This document shows positions 1 through 11,113 of a stretch of DNA of 64,000 nt, piece by piece. The notes under the pieces are model-generated. The model searched no databases. It was given only the letters and a program-made list of their open reading frames with translations, and had not been told where the DNA came from. The DNA comes from Angiostrongylus vasorum (taxonomy: Eukaryota; Nematoda; Chromadorea; Rhabditida; Metastrongylidae). Each line of letters starts with the position of its first letter. The first letter of the stretch is position 1. The position numbers were made by a program, and so were the translations under genes. The stretch covers positions 496,001-560,000 of the forward strand of contig JADANN010000414.1 of assembly GCA_018806985.1 (NCBI GenBank), read 5' to 3'.

Positions 1-112
1 TTAATAGTTTTTTTACCTAGACTGACCATATGACATTTTTTTTGGGAGGTCACATTTCGTAAATTTTCTGCAAATGAAATTGTTGTGTCTAGAGTTCACA
101 GTAATTATTTAG

Positions 113-3100
113 GTGCACCTACGAGCGCAGATGAGTTTCTTCCTGTGCTTATCTATGTTCTGCTTAAAGGGAATCCGCCACTAATTCAGTCAAACGTAAA
201 ATTTATCAGCCGATTCGCACTTCCGTCACGAATTATGAGCGGTGAATCTGGTAAGATAGCGTGCATTTAAGGTTTTCCATAGTCCATTAGTTCGATGTTT
301 TGTAGTGAGTAGCGATGGTGTTCTGATTAGTTCCTGTCCAAATATGGTTGCTATTGGGGAATGTTCACATCGATCGATCAATCAGGAATTGGATCCGTCT
401 TGTATAAGAACAAGCTGACTGATATCACAACGCAGTAGGAAGATGAGGCTTTTAAGTGGAACTCATACCACTTCAGTCAAAGGAGTTCAGATCTCCAATT
501 CCTATTTAATCTCCGTTTATGTCTTTATCTTTTCAAACAACACTGCTGAAAAAGTGCTGACATCTCACGGAGCTCGATGTAGTACGAGGAAGGGTGGGAG
601 TGCGCATAAATTGGGAGAAGGCAAAATGTACGATGAAATTATGGTGACGAAAAAAAAATCGAAATAATCCATTGTTTTCTTGATGCGCAACAGAAGGGTG
701 TTATTACAGCATCTATTCATTCACAATAGCTGAAGTTTCGGCGGTTTCCTCTCCTTCAGAACCTGGAAAAAGGCAAACTGATGCGCCATCTAATCAGCCA
801 AAAGCTTTCATGTGTTTATAATGCGAATGAAAATTTATGTGCTGAGGTGTTGAAAATGTTTGGCTGAGTAGATTGCGTGCCATTTTGACCTTTTCAGACT
901 CTTATGAAGGCGAAACCTCCGAAACGTCAGCTGTAGTGAATGGCTAAGTGCTGAAATAACAATCTCGTGTTTGTTCATCAAGGAAACAGTGATTTTTTTG
1001 CCGAGGTTAAATGGAAGTCGGTCCTAGAATTTGCTGCATGAAGTACCAGCAAAGTGGAAATACTCAACTACCCCTGGCTTCCGGATTACAGAAACCACAT
1101 CACAGTTAGAGGTTTCAGCGAACCTAGAAACGACGTGAAAAAGGAACTATGCAGAAAACGAGAGGAGGATGAGCCATATGGCTTTCTTCACTGCTATCGT
1201 GCTGCTATACAGCTAAGTCGCACGGTGACGCTCCAACAAGTTTGAGAACTCTGTTCACCACTCAAAAACATTTGAACGGTTTCTTCTGGAAATATAACTG
1301 ACGCCACAAAATCAAGCCACGATGCGCAATCCAAGCTAAGGAATTATCTCATCTGGGAAATACACCAGAATAGTCGGAAGCGAAGCTTGGGTGTAATGCC
1401 AACGACAGTAGAGTGCACGTGAGGGTTGCAGCGAAAAATGATGTTGGACGACCGTTTACAATATCTGCGGAAATGTTTGTAGCTCATGCGATTGGGCTGT
1501 ATTCACGGTTCCAAGCAACATACGGATGAAGGAAAGGTACTTGTGGAGGTCGGATGCCCGAAACAACACCACCGTATACGACTATAACGATGGAAAAAAA
1601 GTGAATGAAAGATATGCTGGTTCCTGAACGACTGAAAAGAACGGAACGTCCAAGTATAGGACGAGGATGAAGAGTATAGTAAAGGACGTAGTAAGTAACG
1701 ATAATATGATTACTTCACAGGGTAATCCTATATCGAGTCGTGTATTGGTGTCACAATTTGCTTTCAGGAATAAGTTGACAATTTCCGTTGTTACGTGGAG
1801 AACAGGGAAGTTTCAGGATATTTTTTCACCAACCTCTCGTGTGCGCTGCAATTCGTGCAGGATATGAACTACGCCAGCTTGAAGATGGAACAGTCGGAAT
1901 TTGAAGCATACACGTCTGGCGATTTGGTTCCGCCACTAAATATGATGAGCTGCGGTTGTAACCAGGTTTGTTGTTTGTCATTGTCTATTCACTTGAGTTC
2001 GGTAGGAAAGTTCGAAAGTTTAAAAATTTGAAAGCTGTGGTAAGAAAATTCTTATAGAGAACGTGATGGATGAGAAAGTCTTAGTATTTTTGTCTAGGTA
2101 GTTCAAAGACTGTGATGTTTACCAGCTATAATCGGATATTTGAGTGTAGCGTACATTACGTTTCTCCATTAACAAAGTTAACATGGGTCTTTGTTCACTG
2201 ACGACATTGATGATCTCTTTATTCTTCAGTTCATTTTGATTTTCTTATGTCGTATTGTGCAAATGTTGAAAAATGGCAAATAATGCAACTGTACAGACCA
2301 GCCGAATTAGAAATGTCATTACACATCTAAGTTGGCCTTTCTTGTTTCTTATAATATTGTCGGAAATATAAAAGAAGGAGACCTCCCAACGGTTTAACGC
2401 CTCATCGTGGCTGGGAGCTGTTTCTGGGTGTCGGGCTGCGATGTACAGTTGGGGAATTCATCCTTTCATCGGGTCTCCCATGCTGTGAAGCAGTCCGGCA
2501 TTTCCAACAGAAGTTCCAGCTAAGAGTAAAACCAATACCAGGATCGGCCACCATCCTGGTATCAAACTAGTCGCATGATGACAAATCTCCCTCTGATCCA
2601 CAAGGACGGCGACCGCCTGTGGTGGTAAGGATTTGGGGCAGACTTTGGCTAGGTTAACCTCGAGACTCCAATGAACCACAATCGCTAAACTAGCAAAACT
2701 CCGAAAAGTGGAAATTATGCTGGGGCTCGCATAACCAGTGAGGATGTGCCATCCAAGTATCCAAGTAAGTAAGAGAAAGAGGAAAGAGGGTCTGTTGTTT
2801 ATTTTAAAAAAAAGAGGTCACTTTCCACTTAGACGATAGGCTTGGTAAGAGAAATATTACAGGCTCTCGGTTCGATAGAAGAGTCATTATTTCGTGTTCG
2901 GGAACTTATTGATCGCCAACGTGCCTTATCAAACAGAATCGATGAAGTCGAGAGGAAACTTAGCCTGTTTGTAGCTTTTTTCTTGTTTTTTTTCTCGCCA
3001 AATGAATTGCTCACCCTTTTGGGTATTCTTTCAGGAGTAGTGTTCAGTCTTAATCGTATAAGAAGAGTATTTTGACACATATACAGCGATTTGCATTAAC

Positions 3101-4622
3101 TGATCGCGTGGGCGAAAAGTTTCTTCAAATTTAAATGGAAGTGAAATTGATTTTCCTTGTTAAAAAAAAGGTGTTGTATAGTCTACACAATGCTTTTCAT
3201 TTTACTAGAACAAAATTTTACTTTTTCTGGAACTTGAGAATAGTTCCTTTTTCATTGTCGTCGATTACCGTTGAGCAGCATGACAATTAAACGAGCAAAA
3301 TTTCATCCAGAAGCAAAGCATGGACTAAAAAGAATTTCCCTGTAAATGGCATTTTATGTTAGAACAATCGCAGTAGGAGCAAATATTTCATAATGAATCA
3401 ATCTTAGAACGCTAAGACGAAATCTGTTCTGTAAATCTACCAGATCCCCAGTTACCGTGTCAAGAAATTAGCATTTTTTTACGCTGTTTTAAAACCCCTT
3501 GTTTTTTGATTTTTGAAGTACCCCGTAGAGCGCTGTCACCAAACCAGTGGCCTACAAATACATAAATCTGTTGGTTTAGAGTTTTGGATGCATTCGTTTA
3601 TTAACACACAGATCGGATATTTTATTTTATTTGACCTGTTTTCACGTCTGCTGTGCGGATCCCAGCACTTCTCACATTCGATTCGTTTCCTCGCATCCCT
3701 TGTTCACGAAGATCTTACAACTTTTACGTGTGGCTTCGGTTGCTGCTTGAAGATTTTCATTTCATCTTGAATGTCATAGAATGCTGGTCGAGCAATTCTC
3801 CTTGGAGTCCTGAGATAGCCGTGCTAGAGCGTTCCCAACTAGATTGCAGAGAGTGATTTTTTCCTAGACAAGTCCGATACCAATTTCCCGACCCGGAGGG
3901 ATGAGAGGCTTCGTTGGTCCGGGGCAGAATCGAACTAGCACCATACTCATGATGACGGGCATCACTACCACTGTGCTATCCGCCTCCTCTTAGATCTAAC
4001 AAGTGTTTACTTTTTCCATGGTTTTTAAAATAATACGGGTGGTACTGTGTAAGGGGGCAGACTTTGGTCAGGCTATCCTCGGGACTCCAAGTAACCACAC
4101 TGGCCAAGCCAGCAAATCTCGTGAGAATGAAGATTATGCTGTGGTCCGCATAATAGTTGAAGACGGTCCATCCAGGTATCCAAGTGCTGCATAAGTAGAT
4201 CTCTAATGTAATATACCTATGCAAAGATATATGCATAGTGTAATATCGTGTACAAACCAGTCGAGTGGTATAATCATTGAAGAAAAGTGTGGAAATATTT
4301 ATTTGGATGTTGGTGTTTTACAGTGAAGAGGACGACTTGTCTGAAGAATTTCGAAAATTCATGACTACCTATCCTTCCCAGGAATACCAAAAGCTTAAGG
4401 AACAGGTGTGTGAGCACGTACCACTAATCGTCTTCCTCATTGCTAATTTCATTCTTGTTTGGTGCTACTTTTCTATCCCAACCAAAATGTATGCACGAGG
4501 AGAAAAAGAGCGCACCTAGCGAGTAGTGGCAATGTGGGTAAAAAATCGCCCGGTCTGAAATTCGTTAATCCTACTTTTTATGGAAATTTCAGCTAGCCCG
4601 AGAAGAGAAAGAGACTACTGAG
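113..4622 (+). CDS. rabx-5: Rabex-5 / RABGEF1 homologue (VPS9-domain Rab5 GEF), 5' end outside window
   Basis: Guanine-nucleotide exchange factor for Rab5 on early endosomes. Exons assembled by phase: 113-250, 1817-1965, 2833-2966, 4324-4405 and 4593-4622. The first two encode the end of the VPS9 domain. The stretch [18 protein letters not shown] followed by [20 protein letters not shown] and [13 protein letters not shown] aligns with human RABGEF1 (SADDF..LI..LKGNPP, QSNIQYITRF, PSRLMTGEDG, YYFTNLCCAVAF). The later exons give a charged coiled coil ([18 protein letters not shown]) and [14 protein letters not shown], matching the helical region after VPS9. Donors in this gene are repeatedly gtttgt. 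The N-terminal part (A20 zinc finger, MIU, early VPS9) lies before base 1. The 3' end is unsettled: exon 4593 can read on to 4691 and splice at a 49-bp intron to a stop near 4793, or stop at 4622 and join the exons at 11114 and 14997. Family assignment is firm; the end is not. Confidence 0.88.
253..1816. other. rabx-5 intron with inverted PLE-terminus pair
   Basis: No coding exon was seen. The only structure is an imperfect inverted repeat, roughly 690-800 against 860-985, whose arms resemble the terminal repeats of the PLE copy at 7694-9123 and carry degenerate hammerhead-like motifs (729-762 on -, 895-932 on +). Confidence 0.5.
2383..2770 (+). repeat. Family A repeat, near full length
   Basis: About 390 bp, from ctcccaacgg to ccatccaagtatccaagt. 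The same block recurs at least ten times in the window on both strands, so it is a dispersed repeat, not a gene. Apparent reading frames in it are repeat shadows. It lies in the rabx-5 intron 1966-2832. Confidence 0.85.
3620..3991 (-). repeat. Family C tRNA-derived SINE-like repeat
   Basis: About 370 bp. Read on the minus strand it begins with a Pol III box A-like tagcacagtgg and box B-like gctagttcgattc, the order of a tRNA-derived SINE head. Copies recur near 6985, 9206, 15343, 41603 and 50732, all on the minus strand. It lies in the rabx-5 intron 2967-4323. Confidence 0.75.
4052..4193 (+). repeat. Family A repeat, 3' fragment
   Basis: Matches only the last 140 bp of family A (gcagactttgg to ggtatccaagtg). 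Truncation from the 5' side is typical of retroposed copies. Confidence 0.75.
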
Positions 4623-4799
4623 GTTTGTTCATTAACGTCAATGTTGTCGGGCTCGAGCAGATCAAGTGGAGAGGTTACGGAATCATTGGGAGGTGAGACT
4701 TAGTTCATAGACTGTCTTTGATTTTCGTTTTACATTCCAGCAATACAGCTGGAGCAATGTAGTATTTTCTTTGCCAATTTAGTGATTTCTTGAGCATAG

Positions 4800-6440
4800 T
4801 CGAATTTTTATTTCATTAATCACCGTTTTCTGCTCACTATCAGCAATGAATTCTCTATGAGCTTCCCAGACACGTTTGATAACAATGTGGGAAAAGGCTT
4901 ATATATCGAAATTATGGAGTAGCAGAAATATGCGTATCACTTGCCAGTTTTCCCAGTAGATGGAAAGTGGGACACTGTTTCTCGCTCCTCTTCGTAGGTT
5001 TGCCTAGTTGCAGCTGTCGAAAACTTCTAGTTTTGGTGAGTTAGTGGGAAATGCCGCATTATGCACTATGCACATAGTGTTTCTATCTCTGTACCTCCAT
5101 CTGAATGCCATTATACCACTCCCACTTTTGAGGATTCGACTGTCTCCTTTTCTGGGACTGCTTCGTTGTTTTACTGCACATGCTGAATAAATATGTCTCC
5201 TTCTGGAGTAATCTAGTCAACCGATACAATCTCATACTACCTGTCGGTACACTGTCATTATACTTCCATTATTGGTTTATCCACTTAACTATTCGCCAGC
5301 CTTATTAGCAATGATTCGGCGGTGTCATTCTGGAATTCGACTCTCCCTATTTTTCGAGAGATCTTTAGACCTTTGCAATGTGGTGAAATAGAAAGCCCGA
5401 AAACCCTAAAGAAAGAGTGAAAAGCACGAAAAAATGTGATTTTCTGAAGGCATGACGGACAGTATGACTCACATTATGACTCATTGTGTGCCGTTGAAAA
5501 ATTTGGCGTCGTCTCGTGTCATAGCCAACGAATTTTAAGTGTGGTTGCGTGTCTACATATCACCTCTCAACATATCACCATCAACATGCATTCAGTACCA
5601 TAGTTCTGCACGAGCAGTATTCTGATTCGTTATTTAAGAACGTTAAGTTAGTACGTGTGAAATGAACTCATATTTACTATCTTTTCAACTGAATATATTT
5701 CTTCCGCGGATTTTTAATCGAGCTCAAAAGCTCTCATCTGTTGAAGGATGCAATTCATGGAAGAATTTCCTTGGAAAGACGAACATACAATGTTTTTTTA
5801 GAACAAACTGCTACTGCTGCCACTGCAACAGAAAATTAGATATACGTTGTTTTTATGTTCGTTATTTTGTAAATATGGTTGTGTGAGGTGTATGTTCCAT
5901 TTGTTTATTGTACATTGTTCCGTTATGATCTTATTTGAAGAACATTGTATTAAGCTTAGACCGGTGCTTTCTTCTTTTTCTGGCAATGAAGTGTTAAAAT
6001 TCGTTCGGAATTGAATAACGACAACAGAACAAGTAGCGCCAGTGAAAAAAAATGTGGAAATTTTTTTACCTTCACAGTCCCATTTTGATTTCTATCCCTT
6101 TTGTCGACACGACATAGTAACGCACAGTGGTTTTCGTTTATTCGTACGCACCATTCCTTGTCATATATGTGGTTCGACTACGGATTCAATGCAGTAACGT
6201 CTCAATTAACCGTAAGGATCTTCCATTTCTGTATTATTTGGCCAGTTTACCTGTGCACACAGAAGCCATCTCGTGCATTGACAGGAATGCATACTCGTTC
6301 CGATTGCATATTTTCCAACAAAGGAGTTTACTTGCTATATTCTTTATATTTATTCAATAGCTTGTCCAAAACAGCTATTGTGCTAGATGTGGCCTATGAA
6401 AATCCGTCCCCTAAACTTGATAGATTGCAAAAAGGATTTT
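4800..6440. other. No recognisable gene
   Basis: AT-rich sequence with short frames in all phases. I found no conserved protein motif or repeat family here. A phase-compatible alternative last exon of rabx-5 (4741-4793) lies just before it. Confidence 0.4.
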
Positions 6441-6460
6441 TATAACGAGTATTTCAATGC

Positions 6461-6677
6461 CTCCCAACGGTTTACCGCCTCATTGTGGCTGGGAGGTGTT
6501 CCTGGGTGTCGGACTGCGATGTACAGCGCTGGATTCATCCTTGGCAGGGTCTCCCAAACAGAAAGAGTCCGGCGTTAATTCACAATGGCTTAACCAGCAG
6601 ATCTCCGAGACCTGGAGATTATGCTGGGGCCCGCACAGCTAATGAGGACGGGCCATTCAAGTATCAAATATCAAGTA
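6461..6677 (+). repeat. Family A repeat with perfect 13-bp target-site duplication
   Basis: An internally deleted family A copy. The 13 bases agtatttcaatgc stand immediately before it (6448-6460) and immediately after it (6678-6690). Such a duplication is the hallmark of retroposition and fixes both element ends. Confidence 0.85.
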
Positions 6678-6984
6678 AGTATTTCAATGCGAACCGCGTG
6701 TAGCGTGGTTCGCACAAAGTGGAGAGAAGTTGAGTACGTGATTGTGGTAGTTATTTTACCACTATGTTAGTGTGTAGCTGATTACCCTAACTCATTGTGA
6801 TAAGACCCGCTCAACTCAGAGTAAGTCTCACTCTACTAACTGCTACTAACCTGCATGGCTTCACACTCCGAAAATATGATACAGGAACTGACGGCCCTTC
6901 TTCTCATCGCGTTCTTGCTATACTTACTAGTAATAGCGTACGACACCGAGTCACAAAGAATGGCAAGTCTTCCGATTTGCACTA

Positions 6985-7178
6985 GTAGTATTTTTTATTT
7001 ACTTTATTGTTTTGGCTACTGCTTGAGGACTTCGTCTTCGTTATGAATGTGGTAAATGCTGGTCGAGTTAATTCTCCTGGCAATCTTCGATGGACTGGGA
7101 GATCGTGGGGGACGAGGTCGGACTAGCAGCGTGCTTCCTGATACACTACATGCATCACTAACCACTGCGCTGTCCTCC
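6985..7178 (-). repeat. Family C SINE-like repeat, partial
   Basis: Shares the segments tttggctactgcttgaggac, gaatgtggtaaatgctggtc and the tRNA-like head with the other family C copies, with internal loss. Confidence 0.65.
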
Positions 7179-7184
7179 TGCCTA

Positions 7185-7415
7185 TGTTTCAGCATAATGA
7201 TATTTTTTTTACAACCACAGTGATGGTGAGGTATTTGCAACACTCCGGACCGCAGGTGTCTGCCAAGGGCAGCGAACCCGCTATTATCCTTTACGGGGGC
7301 TAACGTGTTCATCACCACATAATGCGAGTCCTTCGTTTCGCCTTTCTCTGAATTAGCTTTCTGTCCAACAAGTCCATCAGTAATTACCAGTCAACAGGAT
7401 TGATCTGGGGAGTAC
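7185..7415 (-). repeat. Family D tRNA-derived SINE-like repeat
   Basis: Minus-strand copy of the family with a tRNA-like core (catggtgtggtggtgaacgc then gttcgatcccc), recognisable by the tatttgcaa..actccggaccgc segment. It faces another D copy (7440-9205) head to head, as D3 and D4 do at 16.3-16.8 kb. Confidence 0.65.
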
Positions 7416-7748
7416 AAATCGGAATTGCGGCCAGTTAAACTCTATACACTGCCCTGAAGAATTGTAGTAAGAAGTAAATAAAAAGTTAACATTGCGAATT
7501 CTACTTTTATGTTCCCCAGATCAATTCTGTTGACGGGAGATCGCTAATGGCACTGTTAAATAGAAAATTAGCCTCGCGATAGGGAGAAACGAAGAGCCCG
7601 CATGGTGTGCAGGTGAACACTTTAGTCCCGGGAAAAGATAATAGTAGGTTTGACCCCCCCCCCACAGACACCTGCGATCCGCAGCTCAGCATCTCGATAT
7701 TCTTGTTGAGCAAACACGAGGTGTTACCTTATTCTTTATTCCGTTAAA

Positions 7749-7784
7749 GCTGACGTTTCGGCAGTATCGCCTTCTTCAGAGCCC
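7749..7784 (-). ncRNA. Hammerhead-ribozyme-like motif (PLE type)
   Basis: On the minus strand: GGCT, core CTGAAGA, stem II with GGC and GCC arms, GAAAC, then GTC and AGC. The GGCT/AGC ends can pair as stem I, and the bases ACGT give a two-base-pair stem III with no loop, as in the minimal hammerheads reported for Penelope-like elements. One extra A lies between the core and stem II. This is motif recognition only; activity is unknown. Confidence 0.6.
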
Positions 7785-8069
7785 TGGAAGGGTATACTGA
7801 TATACAATTTACTAGGCCAAACGCTCCAATAACACTTACAAAAAGACGAAAAACTCTATGGTAATTACATGATCAACAGCTTCTCGAGAAACTCACCGCT
7901 TTTTTACGTGGCTTCCAATGAGGAAGATTAGAATTGCTGATTATAGTCGCATAAGATTGATGACTGCACCATCCCACATCAGAAATTGAGGCGAACATAC
8001 GGGGTCAGGTCGCGTATGACCTCTGGGCATTCATTGCTGCTATTCATTGTAGGGTTTTTTGGCATTTAT

Positions 8070-8546
8070 CTAAAAAGCCTCAAGAAGTTTTCGCGCTGGT
8101 GTTTTGGCATCCAATGCGAGGACAGCGACTTTAATATCAAAATCGTCTCCGCTATGTTTTTGTATCCTATGCGTGCCTAGTGGGGTACTTTGTCTTAGTT
8201 TTCGTTTGCCATCTAGATGTTCCTTCATGCTGATACATAGATGTCTGCCCGCTTCGCCAATATATTCGTATCCGCAAGTACTGCAAGAGATCAGGTATAT
8301 CGTACCTGAACTCATGCAGTCACCGTCCTTGCCATAAGGGCAAATTACGCAACTTTGTGTTTCACATAGACGGTCATATAGTCGGATACGAACTAATTGA
8401 CGACGAAGGGAATCGGGTGGTATTTCAACTACCGCTACCGATTCCTCTAGACCTGCCCTTCTTAAGCATCGTTCTATAGCTACACTTACTTCATCGCTAA
8501 TGAAGGGGCAACATAAACGGGGTTTTGTCTTGGCCACGTTTTTCAT
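8070..8546 (-). pseudogene. PLE GIY-YIG endonuclease domain (non-autonomous remnant)
   Basis: A 158-codon open frame. It shows the PLE-type cysteine cluster CVICPYGKDGDC, then GTIYLISC (GIY counterpart), CGYEYIGE (YIG counterpart) and SMKEHLDGKRK, then STPLGTHRIQKHSGDDFD. The order and spacing match the endonuclease that follows the RT in Penelope-like elements. In a full element it nicks target DNA for reverse transcription. Here it is separated from the RT remnant by stops and a frame change, so it is not expected to work. The conserved Arg after YIG appears degraded. Confidence 0.85.
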
Positions 8547-8612
8547 TTTGGGGCGTCGCTCTCCTTCTAGACTTATCTCGTGGGGTTACTATTTCATAGC
8601 CATTGGAGATGG

Positions 8613-8960
8613 CTATTTGCTGAGCCAAGTTGCGCGATTCCTCTTTAGTTCCCTTTTCGTGCACACAGAGGTGGCTGTTCGAAACATGTTTCTTACAAGC
8701 GCCCCCTTAGTGTTTGAAGGGTGGGAGGAGAGGAAATGAACGATGATGTTCTTGTTACATTGTTTTCGGTACCATTTTGTCATGTAACCGTTGTCCGATA
8801 AGTCGATCTGAACGTTAAGAAATGGAAACCAATCTTCTTTTGGTTTCTCACGGGTAAAGTTGATGTAGCTGTTTTTTTCGAGAAGCTGTTGATCGTGTGG
8901 TTGCGATTTAGGTGTTCATCTTTCTGTATGTGTTATCGGAGCGTTTGACATAGTAAATTG
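8613..8960 (-). pseudogene. PLE reverse transcriptase C-terminal fragment
   Basis: The minus-strand translation reads DWFPFLNVQIDLSDNGYMTK, then WYRKQCNKNI and HPSNTKGALVRNM, the thumb-side region of PLE reverse transcriptases (FLD..V....G.....YRK, HP...K..VV.N). The fingers and palm with the catalytic YxDD are absent. An in-frame stop (TAG at 8613-8615) and further stops separate it from the endonuclease frame. Confidence 0.75.
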
Positions 8961-8980
8961 CCCATCAATATACCCTTCCA

Positions 8981-9016
8981 GGCTCTGAAGAAGGCGAAAT
9001 CCGCCGAAACGTCAGC
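8981..9016 (+). ncRNA. Hammerhead-ribozyme-like motif (PLE type), inverted partner
   Basis: Plus-strand GGCT, CTGAAGA, stem II GGCG/CGCC around AAATC, GAAAC, GTC, AGC. All invariant core bases are present (CUGANGA, GAA, A-U of stem III, H17=C). It is the mirror of the motif at 7749-7784 in the other terminal repeat. Confidence 0.65.
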
Positions 9017-9205
9017 TTTAACGGAATAAAGAATGAAGTAACACCTCGTGTTTGCTCAACAAGAATATCGAGAACTAGTTGATCAATGCCGGGGTTAATA
9101 GAAAGTCGGTCGTGGGAATTATTTCAGCATCATTGTGGTTGTATTTTTACATAATACCTGCCGTGAAAAATTGTAGTAGGCAGTAAATAAAGAGTTAACG
9201 TTGTA

Positions 9206-9575
9206 ATATTTTTTGTCGCTGTATTTTATACGACATCTGCTGTGTGGGTCCAAGCAGTTCTCATGTTCGTTTCGTTCCCTCGTGTCCATCGTCCATTAAA
9301 CCCTTCCATTTTACGTGTGGCTTCGGCTGCTGCTTGAGGATATTCATTTCATCCTGAATGTCGTAGAATGCTGATCGAATTGATTCTCACTGAAGTCCTG
9401 AGATAGCCCGGCTAGAGCGTTCCTAATTCGACTCCAAAGAAGGATTTTTCCCGGATAAGGCCGGTGCCGATTCCCCCGACCGCGAAGGGATGACCGGCTT
9501 GGTGGGCCAGAGCGGGGTCATAAAAGCACCGTGCCCATGATGACTGGTATCACTACCATTGTCGTATCCGCCGCT
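9206..9575 (-). repeat. Family C SINE-like repeat
   Basis: Close to the copy at 3620-3991 over its whole length. It abuts the family D end at 9205. Confidence 0.7.
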
Positions 9576-9893
9576 GCATTAATGATGTTTGCTAGAAAAC
9601 CACTGTTGGCTATTTCAGGTAAATAATCATAAGCAAGTTCCATTAAATAATCTATACAACATCATACCATCATCTCGTATAAATATGCTGTTAATAAATA
9701 CCAGGAGTTATCACATAGTCCTAAAGGTACCTCTTTAATAACACCGAAGTAAGATCTGCTTTAATTCCTAGGAATATTAACCTTTAAGGATCGTCTATGT
9801 ATATATGTAGTCGGAATGTGGTACATATTATGACCGAAATTAGAGGAAAAGAGTCTTTAAGATGGTCCAAGAATATTGATCTCTTATAGTTGT

Positions 9894-10272
9894 CCCTCCC
9901 AACGGTTTACTGCTTCGTCGTGGCTGGGCGGTGTTCCTGAGTGTCGGGCAGCAGTATACAACGGGCAGGATTCATCCTCCGACAGTCTCTCAAGCTGAGA
10001 AGGTGTACGGCATTTCCGTTAGGAAGCCCAGCTAAGAGTAAACCAGTGCTACGATCCGTCATCGTCCTGGTATCAAACTAGTCGCGTGGTGGCAAATCGC
10101 CCTCAGGGATGGCGACTGCCTGTGGTGGTGACGACCCTGACGCAGACATTGGCCTGGTTGACTTCGGGGCTCCAGGGAAGCACAATGGCTAAACCAGCAA
10201 GACTACGAAAAAGTGGATATTATGCTGGGGCCCGCACAACCAGTGACGACGGGCTATCCAGGTATCCAAGTA
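9894..10272 (+). repeat. Family A repeat, near full length
   Basis: Runs from the ctcccaacgg start to the ggtatccaagtaagt end, with the same internal order as 2383-2770. Confidence 0.8.
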
Positions 10273-11113
10273 AGTTTAGTAACGACCCATTGTTATCCGT
10301 TCATTGGTATAGACAGGTGCATTCAGTGTTCAAGAAAATGAGGAGGTATGAACTGCCCATGGAACGATTCTACACCGCAGAACGTCTTGTTTTAATTACA
10401 TTACAAGATAGACACAGTGAGTTCTAACAATATGAAACAAGATGCCAAGGGTCGGGTACCTCTTTATCATAAAAATGGACCTCGTTCAAACTCATCCTTA
10501 GGCCCACCAAGCCCCTCATCTAACCGGCATGGGGAAGTTGCTAGGTAACTTGTCTGGAAATAGCTCTCTGAAACTGGAACTGGAAAAATGTTTCCCTGCA
10601 ATTGGGAACTATCAAACATGGATATCCGAAGGCTTCACGCAGAACCAAATTGAGCGGCATTCCATAAAATTCATAGAAAAGATAGTTCTCCTGCAGCAGC
10701 TACGCGGAAATTTCGAAGACTGTGGACGATGGATGCGAGGAAACGAATCGAATGCAAGAGATGGTGAGACCAGCACCGTAGATGTGAAGATCCGTCATGT
10801 AAAATGTAATGCTAATAGAATAAATAAGATACCACCTGCACATGTGGCCATATAGTCGATAGTTCAACTTGCTCGAGCGACAGCGCTATGCGACCATGCA
10901 GTGTTTGGTGTCTACATCACGTTTGTCCAACCGAACAGGTCACATTACAGGTTATGCAAGTCCGCAGCAGTAGGCAGTGAAACTGGAAATCGAAACCTAC
11001 TATAATGGACATTCTGTTGATTGATTAGGACCGGAGAGCTATCGCTTTATCATCACTACTTGCACATATGAGAGTTCTGATCCTATCTAATTTAGAATTT
11101 GCTCGATATTTAG

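Larger units (their letters stand above)
7694..9123 (-). mobile_element. Penelope-like retroelement (PLE), 5'-truncated copy with inverted terminal repeats
   Basis: 1430 bp flanked by an 8-bp target duplication (tcagcatc at 7686-7693 and 9124-9131). The ends, about 7694-7915 and 8875-9070, are inverted copies of each other, and about 50 bp of extra tail lies at the ORF-upstream end (9071-9123). On the minus strand it carries the C-terminal end of a reverse transcriptase frame (about 8915-8613) and then a GIY-YIG endonuclease frame (8546-8070). Each terminal repeat contains a hammerhead-like motif. Inverted termini with a short tail, GIY-YIG plus RT, and hammerheads are all known PLE traits. 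Confidence 0.85.
7440..9205 (+). repeat. Family D SINE interrupted by a Penelope-like element
   Basis: The left part ends at 7693 and the family D sequence resumes at 9124 (atttcagcatcattgtgg, then the usual gtaggcagtaaataaagag end). The PLE of 7694-9123 splits it. The bases tcagcatc occur at both junctions. Confidence 0.75.

Noticed and set aside
8104..8739. Plus-strand frames overlapping the PLE
   Set aside because: They are antisense to the RT and GIY-YIG frames, which have recognisable motifs.
10700..10763. An apparent exon upstream of the 11114 exon ([20 protein letters not shown] in one frame)
   Set aside because: The sequence ggatgcgaggaaacgaatcg and its flanks are a piece of family C repeat, seen also near 3660, 15410 and 32280.
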